NCBI RefSeq assembly: GCF_040712315.1
Contig: NC_134021.1
Coordinates: forward strand, 24,268,501-24,332,500
Direction of reading: 5' to 3'
DNA from: Castanea sativa
Lineage: Eukaryota > Streptophyta > Magnoliopsida > Fagales > Fagaceae
Length of the DNA: 64,000 nucleotides
A program made the position numbers and the translations under genes. This document shows, piece after piece, positions 1 to 12,700 of this stretch. Under the pieces are notes generated by a model. The model saw nothing but the letters and a program-made list of their open reading frames with translations, was not told the origin of the DNA and did not search any database. Every line of letters begins with the position of its first letter. Within the stretch, counting starts at the first letter, position 1.

Positions 1-179
1 ATATAATTGAAACCATAACCCTTCACTATGAACTTCTGGAAAATATGCTTTAAGTATTTTTATGTTATAATTAACATTCAAATTGTATGCTTAATAGGTA
101 TATTGATGTTATGAGTTTGTATTAAATTTTATGTTTATTAAATTCAAAACAATATTAATCATATCAAATGTGTTGAAAA

Positions 180-462
180 TGGTTACATTCTATAGGCAGC
201 AGGTTAATGGGTTGTATTTATGTCAACCCAACCTATTTAATATTAATTGGATTGAAATGAGTCATGTCAACACATGACCCGCTTATTAAGTATATCAAGT
301 AAGTCGTATCATGTTAACCTACTTCATTAACAAGTCATGTTAAGGTTGAAGGGTCATGACACAATTATTAAATAGGTCGTGTTCGGGTTGAGCTATTAAT
401 TGAAATACCACTACCTTGACACAACACGAACATAACATACTAACATGAATTAACACCCCTAG
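180..462. mobile_element. Possible terminal part of a hAT-type element
   Basis: This stretch is rich in short motifs such as GGTCGTGTTCGGGTT and ends in ACACCCCTAG at 462. That end resembles the inverted end of the better-defined hAT-type element at 17315-18332. I see no matching left end and no target duplication, so only a remnant can be proposed. There is no coding potential. Confidence 0.25.
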
Positions 463-1928
463 TTTTAGGGATAGGAGAAGACTATCTTGGACAATAATAA
501 TTATAAAACAGGCCAAGAGTTCACTCAAATTAAGAAATTATAAATATATGACACATTATCTCAAGGATAAAGAAGAAATAAAAGGTGTTCAAATTAATCT
601 ATCATTTCCAACAGAAAATGAGGAAATCATATTCTCTACTAATAAAATATTTCTTGCCATTCTTTGTGGATGTGCACGCTTCCAAAGAACAAAAGTTTGG
701 GTTGAGACCACCTCAAGCTCTCTTTTTGATAGGCCTCAATTTAGGAGGCCATTTACTGCTCCTACAAGCTTCCCTTTTGGCGGGCCTCTATCCAAGTCAG
801 CTAGTGAGACCCAATTTAGAGAAAAATCATGAGACAGAGTTGGAAAAAAAAAATGAAAAATAAGATGCAAAACTATAATGATTCTTACATAGTTGCATCA
901 TGCATGATGCATGTGTTTATTTGCGCTGGTTGATGTTCCATTGTTTTCTTTCATTCTTGCCTCTCTTTTTTTAATCTTTTCAAACAAATGAATTTCATTG
1001 AATTGGTATCTTCGTCCTTCATCGATCATCAGGACCACCAAATTTAGCGGTCAAGTAATATCAAAGTCATACATGTGGTCCTAAATTGACAAAAGGTTTT
1101 TTTTTTTTTTTTTTTTTTTTAATTGCTGAAGATTGTGAGAGGAATCCAATTGTTAAATTTTGAGTTATTGGCCTGAATTGCTAAGGATTCTGTTGAGTTT
1201 AGGGTTTTTTTTTTTTTTTTTCGTTGGCAATGGCAGACAAAGTAGGTCCCTAAATCTCTACGAAATCATTTTTTTTTTCTTTTATAAATAGAACCGAATG
1301 ACATACATGTATGTCATAAACAGACATTCTAACCAATGCATGTCAAACAAGTTCCGAGAATCTCACATGTTTTTTTTATCCCTTCAAAAAGGCCCAATTC
1401 TAGGCATGCAATGGGCCTGTCACCAAGTCGGACAATTTAATTAAGAAATTGGACCCACCATTGAATTTAAGCCTGAACCTATAGAAGCTGGCTCAAGCTT
1501 AATATTGCCTGAATATAAAGTTTGGACCATATCCGAACTCAGTGTGAATGAAATAATTTGTGATGACAACGTGGGCTCAAATTTAGGGATAAAATTCTTA
1601 TATTCTATTTTAATTTCTAAGTGTTTTATTTTCTACTCCGTCAATCACAAATTTTTTTTATCATCAAAGTTTAATATAGAAACAAACTAGACACATGTCA
1701 GCTGTAGTTGTTGGAGTGTAAAATGGAACACTAAAATAATTTGAAAATTGTGGGTACTTTTTAGGATTTCTTATTTAAGTAGAATTTTTTAACCAAAAGC
1801 CTACCGAAAGAATCATACATTTTTCAACTATGTCATCCAAGAGGTGAAGTGATCTCTAATGTCTTTAGATTAATGACTGCTCAACCTTCCTTTATTGAGA
1901 GAGGGTGCATCTATTGGCCAAGCCATTT
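463..1928. other. Gene-free A+T-rich stretch
   Basis: No coherent coding region is visible. The stretch holds T homopolymers near 1097-1120 and 1205-1221. Short reading frames here (for example near 550-860 and 1505-1690) have no recognisable motif and no splice context. Confidence 0.6.
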
Positions 1929-1937
1929 TTTATGCAT

Positions 1938-3056
1938 AAGGTTGTCAAAATCAGAATCCTACGTAAGATCGTTGAAAGTAAGTGAGATCATAGATAGTAA
2001 GATCGGATTGTGAATCATAAAATCCTACATATTTTCAGATTTAAAGTAAAAAACACATTGATAATAGTTTTGTATGTTGAATAATCAAGTACATTATAAA
2101 TTCATCCATAAAAATACTTAGATTTGCATCTAATGATATAATTTGCATGTCATACATCACTAAGTCTATACTAACGAAACAAATATATTTAAGTTTTGAC
2201 CCATATATCTAAAAAGTTCAATAAATGTTTAATTAGCAATCAAAAACCAAAATATTTATCAAAACATATGGAAATATTTTCCAAGTTCTAAGTTCCAAAT
2301 TTGAAATCCAAAATAAATTAGCAAATGGAAACTAACTACAATATGAAATCCAAAAGCAAGATGAATATAAGGGTGAAGTGAACATTTAATTATTCTCATT
2401 TTAAGGTTCTTATAACCACCATCTTAAATTCCTAATCATCACCATATATTTTATCATCTATGTAGACATTATATATTTGTATATTAGAGTTAAAAAAAAC
2501 ATCAAGATATAATTTCACACTCAACTATTCAAGTTATAACACTCAGCAATAATTAAAGAGCATGCTCAAAAAAATCAATCAATCAATATACAAATACAAA
2601 CATAACTGATAAAATTATATATATATATATATATATTCTAGTAATATTAGAACACAAATTAATATATTGACAAACCAATTTAACAACATTAAAACTTAAA
2701 AGGCAGCAAAGCCAACATCAAATTCTTCATTTAGAAATGATGAGACATTCCTTCATTTTGATTACAAATGAATTAGAAACTAGAAAACATTTGTTTAGGT
2801 TAACATAATTTTATAAAATAAAAAGTCACATCATCACAAGATGAAAAAATAAAAATCCTTAAAACTTCATCAAAACAAAAAATTTATCCCATAAAACAAA
2901 ACCAAAAATTTAAGTTTTTAGTAGGATCGGTAGAATCTCATACGATCCTACGATCCTACTATTTTTACGATCCTAGTGCGATCCTACACGTTTTGGTGAG
3001 GTGGGATCATAAAATCATGCAATCTTACGATTCAGATCGCGATTTTGACAACTATA
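1938..3056. mobile_element. Non-autonomous MULE-like element, long copy
   Basis: The element begins GGTTGTCAAAATC at 1940 and ends with the inverse GATTTTGACAAC at 3041-3052. It is flanked by the 9-bp direct repeat TTTATGCAT (1929-1937 and 3057-3065), a typical Mutator-superfamily target duplication length. Its right end repeats GATCCTACGATCC-like motifs. A 0.5-kb relative with the same ends lies at 57417-57914. I see no transposase reading frame, so it must have depended on another element. An (AT)n run lies near 2616-2637. Exact ends may be off by one or two bases. Confidence 0.75.
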
Positions 3057-3065
3057 TTTATGCAT

Positions 3066-3618
3066 GCCTCATCTTTGTGATGCATGTGGTGCTTATAATC
3101 AACATTAGTCTTTAACTATGGAATTATCAGCAAGCTCTCAAGATCACCCCAAAATTATACTATGTGAGAGTAATAAGTTAAATTCAATGTGAGCAGGATG
3201 TCATTTATACCGAATGTCATGTACAAAATGAACTAAGCAAGAGTGTCATTGAGGTTACGATGGGTTAAGTCTATCAATTTGGACATGGCTAATTGGAATT
3301 GAGATCCAAGATAAAAGGGAGATAGCTCGTAAATTTGAGATCATTCCACTTATTCTAGTAGAAAACTTGTTCTAACAGAAAGTCCTTCCCAACAGTACAG
3401 TGGCTTATGACAAACAACCTAGGACATACTCCATGTTTCTCTTTCAGGTTGATGGAGAGCAAAACCATACTTGTCAATTGTAACTTTTCACACTTTTTGC
3501 AGTTTTAAAGTTTGCATATCTGACATGTTCTTGCTGAGGGAGTTTTTTTTAACCAGCAAATATGCATTTTCGGTAACCACGAGCAGCAATTCCAACAATA
3601 AACCACTACTCAGAAACT
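3066..3618. other. Downstream flank of the RMC1-like gene
   Basis: This is sequence just past the stop codon of the minus-strand RMC1-like gene and presumably contains its 3' UTR. No clear polyadenylation signal could be picked on the minus strand, and no other gene is visible. Confidence 0.5.
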
Positions 3619-3795
3619 TCAAGCAGCAATGGATGAGTTCATCTCATTGAGAATGTGGTAATATGTATTGTGATCAGAAGTGTTTTGGAAGCCAGGAATA
3701 AAATCTGAAAAGAACCTCAGAATTGCAGCAAGATGTTGCGAGTCGTTGGAAGCAAATGCCGCTTCAAGAAATAATGAAGGCCGGACATTATTGAC
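3619..3795 (-). CDS. RMC1: RMC1-like exon 11 (residues 696-753 and stop)
   Basis: The acceptor is TTTTCAG. The exon encodes [36 protein letters not shown] and the end NEMNSSIAA, followed by TGA at 3619-3621. Confidence 0.93.
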   Translation of the reverse strand, partial: VNNVRPSLFLEAAFASNDSQHLAAILRFFSDFIPGFQNTSDHNTYYHILNEMNSSIAA

Positions 3796-6700
3796 CTGAA
3801 AATTTTAGCCCTTTAGTAAGTCCACAACTTCATGAACCCAAATCACCATTTTATTTTATTTTTTTCTGAGTAACCCAAAACACTAATTATTAACACAGAC
3901 TATAACAAAAAGAAAATATCAAGCATTTTCGTAAAGTAAAATGAACTCCTTTTTTACACAAAATAAATGGAAAAGCATTTGGCCAAAATTGTAAATCATC
4001 CTCCTTGGACGAGGTATCTCATTGGTCTTTAAAAGTCAAATAGAAAACCAAAACCATAAACTATATAGAGTGCACATCCCAAGGATTGTGGGAGGCCACA
4101 GCAAGATGCAATTTCTACCCACCAAAACACAGTTGGAGAAGGGATTAGACAATAAAGACAGAAATTCACTCTTCAGCTTTTTCAGTGCCCCAAACTAGGA
4201 AAAACTACTAAATTTTATACGAATTTTAAAACATGAAATAGTACTCTTTGTATAGCTCTCTTTTGTTTCACTTTTTAATGAAATTAGCTAAGTAGGAATT
4301 ACCTTGTACTTCCGTGCATAACGTAAAGCTTCAAGATAATAACCGTCTTGCACTAAAAACAATACATAGTCATGATGTAAAGAAAGCTGCCTTAGCATAT
4401 CCAGACCCAGCTTCCTTGTTTGGAAATTCTGACGGCCAGATTCCAGGAGTTGCAATGCAACTTCTTTGGAGGGTTCAACAATCTGTGATAAAAACAGAAT
4501 TCCTCTGTTAACATCAAATCACACATAAACAAAGCCTAGAACCAGAGACAGCCTTTCATTACTTTCTAATCAGAAAAACTCATAAAAGACAATTAGAAAC
4601 CTTGTTTATGACAAACAGTCCAAGTTCTGCATATCGCTCATTGCGCACTAGCAATTGTATGGTCAAAACATAGAGATTTGGATGTACTTTAACCTTTTCA
4701 GAATTAGCACTGCAAAAGTAAAAACAGATAAGTTGGGACAAAAACAGAAAAAGAATAGGTATTGTTTATGGGATACACACACACACACACACAAATAAAC
4801 ACGCATTTTAAAAAAGAAAAATATTTCGTGATATCTTCATTTTATCATTTAAGTGCTCACCCAGCCAAAGTGGCCTATTAATTCAGAGACCAATCTGAAT
4901 CCAGTTCTAGGACTACATTTCCTAGCCCATCAGGTTGCAACAAAGCCAAATAATAGCTTGATTTCATTTTCAACCTTGTCCAGAAAAGAATCACTGCCTT
5001 TTGAAATAAATATTGTACTTTTTTAATATTTTCATAAAATTAGATTGTTATCAGTTATTCCAATGAAATTAGCAAACTAAGAGCATTCACATTGAGAATG
5101 GTATATGCCATATGTTGGTTGAATTTAGCAGAAAAGCCTAAAACAACCTCTGCATCCGGACTTGTAAAAAGCTACTATCCCAAAAAAATTTGGGATTGTG
5201 CTATAGTGCAATTCTAAATGTAGAATCGCACTGTAGCTCAATTCTAAAACAAAATAATAGTTTTTTATTCCATCTGCCTTTTTCTCTCTTTATTCTGTGT
5301 TTTTCAGTCCTCTCTCCTCCTTCAGTCCTCTCTCTCACTCCCACTCTGTCTCTCTGTCTCCCACTCCCTGTTTCTCTCGGTGAGCAGTGGTGGCCTGTTT
5401 GTGGGGGATCTCGGCGTGGCAAGGTCACAGTGGTGGTGTTTTTTTCTACAAAGTCACGGCATGGTGAGATCATACCTTGGGTTCGAGGAGATTGGGTTTG
5501 AGTTCTTGGGGTTCGTGGGGTACGAGAAGATCAAGTGTTTGATTTGGGAGTGGGATCGGTGGCTTGTGTTGCCATTTTTGTTTTGCACATTTAAGAATTT
5601 TGATAATTTGAATGTGAAATTGAGAAAAGTAGAGAAATTCTACCTATCAAAAAAAAAAAAGTAGAGAAATTCTAAATCTTTTGAAGAATGGAGAATTGGT
5701 ATTTGGGTTCTGCGTTCAGCGTTCTGCATTTTTTGGGTTCTGGGTTCTGGGTTCTGGTTTTGCTTTTTCTGGGTTATGGGTTCTGCGGTTTTTTTTTTTT
5801 TTTTTCTTTTCTATTGTGACACTGGGTTTTTTTTTTTTAATATGGGTTTTTGTTCCAGTGGGATTAGTGGGCAGTGGTGGTGACTGGGCAGTGGAGGTGC
5901 GGTGCTAGAGGTTGAGGGAAGGTACATACGCATGTGGAGGAGAAAATTGGGAAAAAACAAAAAAGGAAAAAATATATTTTATTGTGTAAATATATTATTT
6001 TTATGGATAGAATAGAAAAATAAAAGTTGGGATGCTGGGTGTATTGTAAAATGATATTGTATAAATGATAAAATAGGTTTTGAGATGGTAAAATAGAATA
6101 TTTAAAGATTCAGGATGCGAATGCTCTAAGTAATTAATCATGAGAATACTTGTAAAACTTATTATACACATTTGAACAATGTGAGCATGGATGGGCCATC
6201 TTAACACAGCATCAGTCCTTACGTAGCAAGGATCAACTATCCCCAGGTAAAAGCTGAGTTCCTCAAACTTATAATGACCACATTAATGGGAAGAGAAACG
6301 TAATAATAATAATTTCAAGTACTGATGGAGAACTCAAACTGCAATTTTTCTTTTTACTAGACCATTTTGCTTTTAGTACCCCGAATCACTTTTAAGTTCA
6401 TTGAATACAGCATACCTGTGAAGGAACTCAACAATGATGGCAACCAAGTACGAAGGGTCTCCCACTATCTCCTCCTCAACAGGAGCAAACACAAAGCTGT
6501 ACATCTCTTCAGGTGAAACTGCTGGCGAAGTAAGTTGAGCCTCCTGCTGCTCAGAACCATTAGCATTCAATGGGTTGTTACCTGGTTCAAGAAGATGATG
6601 TTGTAAGGATGTTGGCTGAACTTCAGTACTAGAAGTTTCAGCACCCATTAACTTTTCATTGTCCACTTTACCATCAAAAATTTGAAGATCACTCAAATTG

Positions 6701-9700
6701 GTCTTTGGTGGTTCAGAGCTGGGATTCTCCTCGGAGTCTGAAGCATACTCATTGTCCACTCCAGCAGCGGATGCATGTTTAACAGACTTTTCAAGTGCAT
6801 CTACTCTACTGGCAGATACATCAGCTCCAGATCTAGGACTACTAACATGCGGCACACTAGAAGGGGATGTCTTCTCAGATTTTATTCCCTTAAGATAGCT
6901 GCCTGTTTTGACAGAGTGGGAGTAAGAGGTAACTAAAACATCCATTGCTCTGGCAACCATGGGCACAGGACTGCGTTCTAGAATAACAGTGCGTGCTATT
7001 GCCAAGCACAATTGTTTAGCCTGAAACAACAGAGAACTAGAATTAAAATTCATTATTCGTCACATAATTTAAATTAGAGAAGGGCAAGGAAACAAGACCA
7101 TTCCAAGTGATTTTGAAAACCATTACAATATTTTTAATAATTCCAGACAACATAAGGTCATCTTTTGGTATTTCATAATTGTCTCTAAATCTTAGTTGGG
7201 CAATTAGCTTTATTTTGTGATGATAGATGTGTTTATAGGATTGGTAGAAGGAATTAATAATGGCCTATTTGGTAGCTATATTTAAATACAATTTTTTTTG
7301 TTTTCAAAACCAAAAATGGTGGGTGCCACATTTGAATCCATTGTTTTGTTGGTGTTTTTCTAAATACAGTTTATAGAAAATTATTTCCAAATTTCATTGT
7401 TGAAAACAGGATTTTGAAAACACCGGCTAAAAAGCATTGATACTTCACTTGGGTTGTAAGTTATAATTTTTTACAAATTGCTTGAGTCACCTTGTTGTAC
7501 CCGTACCCATATCCATGTCCATGCTTCCTAGAGAAAATGTTTTTAATGGTATAGTTATAAATAAATTGAAAACCATAGACCCCATAGATTTTGCACAAGT
7601 TGTTTTCTCTCTACAATTTAGGAGCTTATCATTATCACAAAAAATTGAAAACAACAAATTTGCACGGGATGAAAGAGAAAGGGAACGAATAGGTGTGATG
7701 TACTATTGGTGTCTTTTTTCTTCCCTTTAGCTTTTACCATTGGAGTTTTTGACATTTTGTATGTAATCCATTGGTTTTTTTTTTTAAACATTGGTGTTTT
7801 TATATGTTACCAGCTAATTTTTGTCACAAAAATAAATTTTTTCTCAAAAATATAAAATGTTCTTGCAAACTCTCTTTTTTTTTCAATATTTTAAAAATTG
7901 TTCTTAAAAGTGGGAGCCAAACAGTTATAATGCAAAAAATTTCTCTAAAAAGTGGTTTCAAATTCATAATTTTGAAAACAAAAACAAAAACAAAAATCCA
8001 CCTACCAAACAGACTCTTATTTGCAATGTGGTGTACGTAGCCAAACAAGTATAATGCAAAATTTTCAAATTCAATTTTTTGAACACAAACAAAAATCCAC
8101 CTACCGAATAGGCCCTTATTTGCAATGTGGTGTGGTTTATGTATGCCCCATAAACAATCAGGTAAATACTGAGCAAACCTAAACTACATAAAGAGTACTA
8201 CCTTATTGGCTTCCAACTTCCGGCGCTGCAAAAACTCTAGTACTGATGGCACTTCTGAGCTACTCGCAGAAATTGCCTGCCAGAAAAAAGGATAAACATT
8301 TATTGACAGAATAATATCTTAATTTAATTACAGACACCAAAAAAAAAAAAGGAAAGAAGATAACTTGCCTCCAAATCTAAATGAATCTTCCACAGCAACT
8401 TGTTGGCAACATCGCATATGAATTCGGGAACAAGAAAAGTCCAGTCATCTCCATATATGACTGCTTCATTGTCGGGTACAACATTAGCCCCTGAACTTCC
8501 ACTATCTTCCCTACTAGATTGAGAAACAGAGGTATTAAATCTGGGGAAACCCCTCAACAGCAGGGGGAGTGGGGCAGATATGGGTGCCCGAGAATCTGCA
8601 TATATGTCATACAGGATAACAACCTTCGCATCATTTTGGTGAACAAGCACTACATTATCAACCACACTCACAGCTATCCTGCTCGAATAAATCGGCAAAG
8701 AACCCTGCACATAATCAACATCAATTTGAAAATGAAGTCAACAATAAGAGTAATGTCAAATTACTGCAATCATTTGTGGTCCAGAAAACACATGATTGTG
8801 AAATTTGAAATACAAGCACCAAAGTAATTTCTCCCACCACCCACACTTGATCTCACAACAACGAGATAAAAAAATAAAAATGCAACAATCAAGAGACTCA
8901 AAATCACCAGATTAACTGTTTTATGTGCTGAGATTTTTTTTATAAGAAAAATTATTACATATTGATGTCGCAGAAGCTAGGACAAAGCACACAAGATGCT
9001 CTCTTTGATGGACAATAGCTAAACTGTTAGTTTCTAGGTAGTAAACCTTGAATCCAAAAAGGTGTTAAAATTGGAATCCACCCAAAAAAAATTTTTGACA
9101 AAAAGTCCGTATTATATTGATAATAGTCTAATTTGCCTCTAATGGCTACAAAACATATAAATATTGATAAAAACATCTAAAACCCTAATTCACACTAATT
9201 ACGCAATTAAGTGACAAAATACAGAAATTTACCAAAAATGGCAAAATTGAGTTAAATGCATAATTATAAACTATTGATCTTAAGGGTCGTCCCAAAACAA
9301 GCAAGACCTTATTCAAACTTTTGAGTAAAAAGTTATTAAGGAAACAAAAATTACTATATATGGCAAAATCGCAGTCTTCAAAGCCTAAATGGAGGAATTC
9401 ACCATTTTCAAGGGTACCGCATGGCGAAGCAACAACTATTGCTCAAAATGCTGTTTCGCTTCAGCCTGCCAAATTTCATGCGATTATAACTCCATTGCCC
9501 AAATGATTTCTGCTAGTGCCTTTTGCCTTGCGCGATTTTAGGCGCACTTTGGAGTCCAGAAAGGCCATGGTGGTCTGTTCTACATCACATATGATGCCAA
9601 CACAAGTAGTATAAAAGAGAAGGCTACCAAGGTATGACTTATTTGGGCTGAACCTTGATGTTCCTTTAAGGCTACCATTGTGTGGAATAGCATTATAGAG

Positions 9701-12700
9701 AGATTGGAGAGGCGATTGGCAAGACCAAAAAAAAAAACCTCTCAAAAGGGTGTAGAATCACTCTTCTTAGAAGTACTTTGTGAAACTTGCCTATTAATTT
9801 TATGTTGCTTGAGACTTGACTATGCTGGTCAATGTAGCTAAAAGATTAGAGATATGTACAGGGAGTTTCTTTGTGGTGGTATGGGTGTGATTTCCTTCTC
9901 CCACCTAAGAGTGATAGCTTAGGAAAACCTGGTGTGATTGCCTAATGTTATTTCACCCTCTATTCTTTGTTTTAACACCAAACAGGCATCAAACATATTC
10001 AAGATCCAATATTTTCATTACCCAAAACCTTAAACATTAACCTTACTCAAAAACCATTTATGATCTCAACAACACATCTAATAGTTCCGAGTTCCTAAAG
10101 ATCCTACATCATTTTGTTACTTTTGTTGATGACTACCCCCAAATGACTTAACTATTTTTAATGAGAAATCCATCTGAGTTAATGTTAAATTTCATCTTTT
10201 TAGAAAAGATATCAAAACCGAGTTTGGCCAAAAACATTCAAATACTGCAATCTGACAATGCCAAAGAATGTCTCAGAGACATCCTTTGCTGCTTATCTAT
10301 ATGACAAAGGCATTGTACACCAGATCACTTGTCATCACACATCTGGGCTGGATGTATAATTGTGTGTTACCTTAATCCCTCTGATGCCTCCTCCTCCTCC
10401 CCAACCCCCCTCCACCACACCCTCACCCTCTCCCTCAACCGCCACCATTTTTTCCCTTTCTTACCACCTTCACATATTCCTCCTCCCTCTCCTCTTCCTT
10501 TGTGCTTTCCTCCACAGTTTGGGTTTTTCCCATATCCTTATCCCCCCCCCCCCCCCTCCATCATTGCCTACCCCATCCCCACCTCTTCAGGGGCCTAACC
10601 ATGCTTTGACTAAACCATCTAACCTTATACCTGCACCTCTAGCCATACCAAATATTCCCACCATAGAAACCTCACAAAATATCCCTCCTACATCTCGATC
10701 CTCTAACCATGGGGGCAGTAAGAGGTCTCTAAGTATTGATGCAAAACTCTTTTTTTTTCTCTTTTGATGGGGGGCAGTCTGATTCATATGCCATACATGA
10801 GACACGCCAGGATGTTAAGAGCTCTATTTGGGTTGGATGTAGGGGCATGGGGTGGATCCTTACCTATCTTACCGATATACAAGACTAGGAGCCCAGTCAA
10901 GATGTACTTTGTAAGAGACTCAGGGACAATGGGAAGTTGATAGAGTTTGTGGTAGATCAATAAAGCTGGTCTTTTTATGGTTATAGCGGTATATTTTGGA
11001 GGGGCTAGTAGAGGTTGTGTTATGATACCAGCAAGCTCTAATCGTGCTAGTTGGTCTTTGTTCCAGAAAGAGCTAGGGAATTTTATATCCAATGCAAAAC
11101 TTGTATCTATGGCCGGAGTATCCTCCAATAATAGTGGTAGGGGTGGTCAATCTGCCAGAAGTGACCGGAATGGGAAAAATCTATCTGTTTATGGTAATCA
11201 GCAGAAGTTCACGAATTTTGAAAATATTGGAACCAATTTAGGGCATAACATGATTCATGGAGATCTTGTAGTAAATGTTTCAGTTATAAATGGCAAACCC
11301 ACGCGGGTATTTAATTTTAAGTTGATATCTGCTAATTTGGCTTTAAAAGTGTGCAAGCCTAAGGGTGGGCGACACGTGGTGACTTGTATGGGTGTTAGGG
11401 ATTTTAGTTGGCCCAAGGAGTTAAGTGGTGGGCCAGAGGTTATAAAACAAACAGGTGGGCTTGTTAAATTCAACCCCTGGCACAAGTGACTCCAAAAGGT
11501 AAGGGTAATTTGGTCAAGCCCAACCCGATACACTTGAGTTCTGCTGCTGTACACAGTAATGGGCAACAGCTCAAGAGGAAGTGAACTTCGATCGAGTGGA
11601 GTTTCCGAGACGCCAGTGATAGCAGTAGTGCCGAAACCGGAACGATGTGTCTCTACCCTCGTCGCAAACCCTCTTCCTATCACCCTGGCAGTCTCACCTT
11701 CTGCCAGGATAGAGGGAGATCATCCCGAAGATGTGACAAGGGCGACAGAGGCTTGCAAGACTGGGTCCATCGGCGAGACGGTGACCAATCTTGGTATAAG
11801 GGCTGATATCTCGATTTTAATGTCTGGTGACTTGAGTTCAGGGGCAACGGTGAGGTCGATGGGGCCTGGGACTGACGATTCTTCTCACCATCAGACTTAG
11901 TGGGTTAACCAGAATCAATTTTCTCCTCTGTCGAATCTAGGTAATGAGATGGGCTTCTGTTTTGGGGAGAGAGATAATTTCACGAAGTATCCAGTGATAA
12001 TGGAGAACAATGGTGCAATCCTCATGCTGAGTTAGTGTCGTCAAGCTACTTGGATGGGGTTGAGTTGTTACAAGGTGGTTCTAAGCCTTTTCTACTATGG
12101 TGGAAGATCAGTGGAGTTAATCCTAGTGGTTTTTTTTTCACGGGGAGGAAAAGAATGGCTTATTGGAGTGTTCACCTCTATCTAAGTGGGATCCTAATGA
12201 ACAAAAGAGTTGGAGGTGACTCAGGAAGTTGATGAGGGAGAGGCTCTAGGGTCAGAGGTAAAAAATTCGAATTGAATGGTGAGCTTGATGAAAAGTTTCT
12301 ATAAAATTGTGGGTTAACCTATTGTAAAACATAAAGATCAATGTCTGGCTTTGTTTCGTCTTCTAGAACAAGACTACATTGATGTGGTTAACGTTGGTAC
12401 TTCTAAAGGAATAGTAAACTCAAGGCAGAAAGGGCTCAGGGAACTTAAAGGTTTGATTTCTTCAATTAATTATGATGGGGTATCTTCTAAAGGGAGGAAC
12501 AAAGGTTCTTCAAAAGGTATGAGGTGATTACTAGTTTTAAATGAGTTTACAACTTTTATCTTGGAATGTTACTGGCTAAACAATCCTTAAAAGCGAGAGG
12601 TATGTAAATCTTCTCAAGGAGTGGAAGTATGATATCGTTTGCTTTCAAGAAACCAAGTTGTCTTCTTTAAACTCTTCTGTTGTTCGAAGCGTTTAGGGTA

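Larger units (their letters stand above)
4710..6415 (-). other. RMC1-like intron 8
   Basis: This 1.7-kb GT-AG intron consists mostly of the PIF/Harbinger-like element at 5081-6126. A short (AC)n run lies at about 4775-4793. Confidence 0.8.

Noticed and set aside
548..863. Overlapping short reading frames of about 90 codons
   Set aside because: Two frames are open over the same bases, neither has a recognisable motif, splice context or conserved composition.
5190..5908. Several reading frames of 75-100 codons
   Set aside because: They lie inside the non-autonomous PIF/Harbinger-like element and reflect T- and CT-rich sequence.
10329..10767. Proline-rich reading frames
   Set aside because: They are produced by the pyrimidine-rich LINE leader and a C run. 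Both overlapping frames are low complexity.
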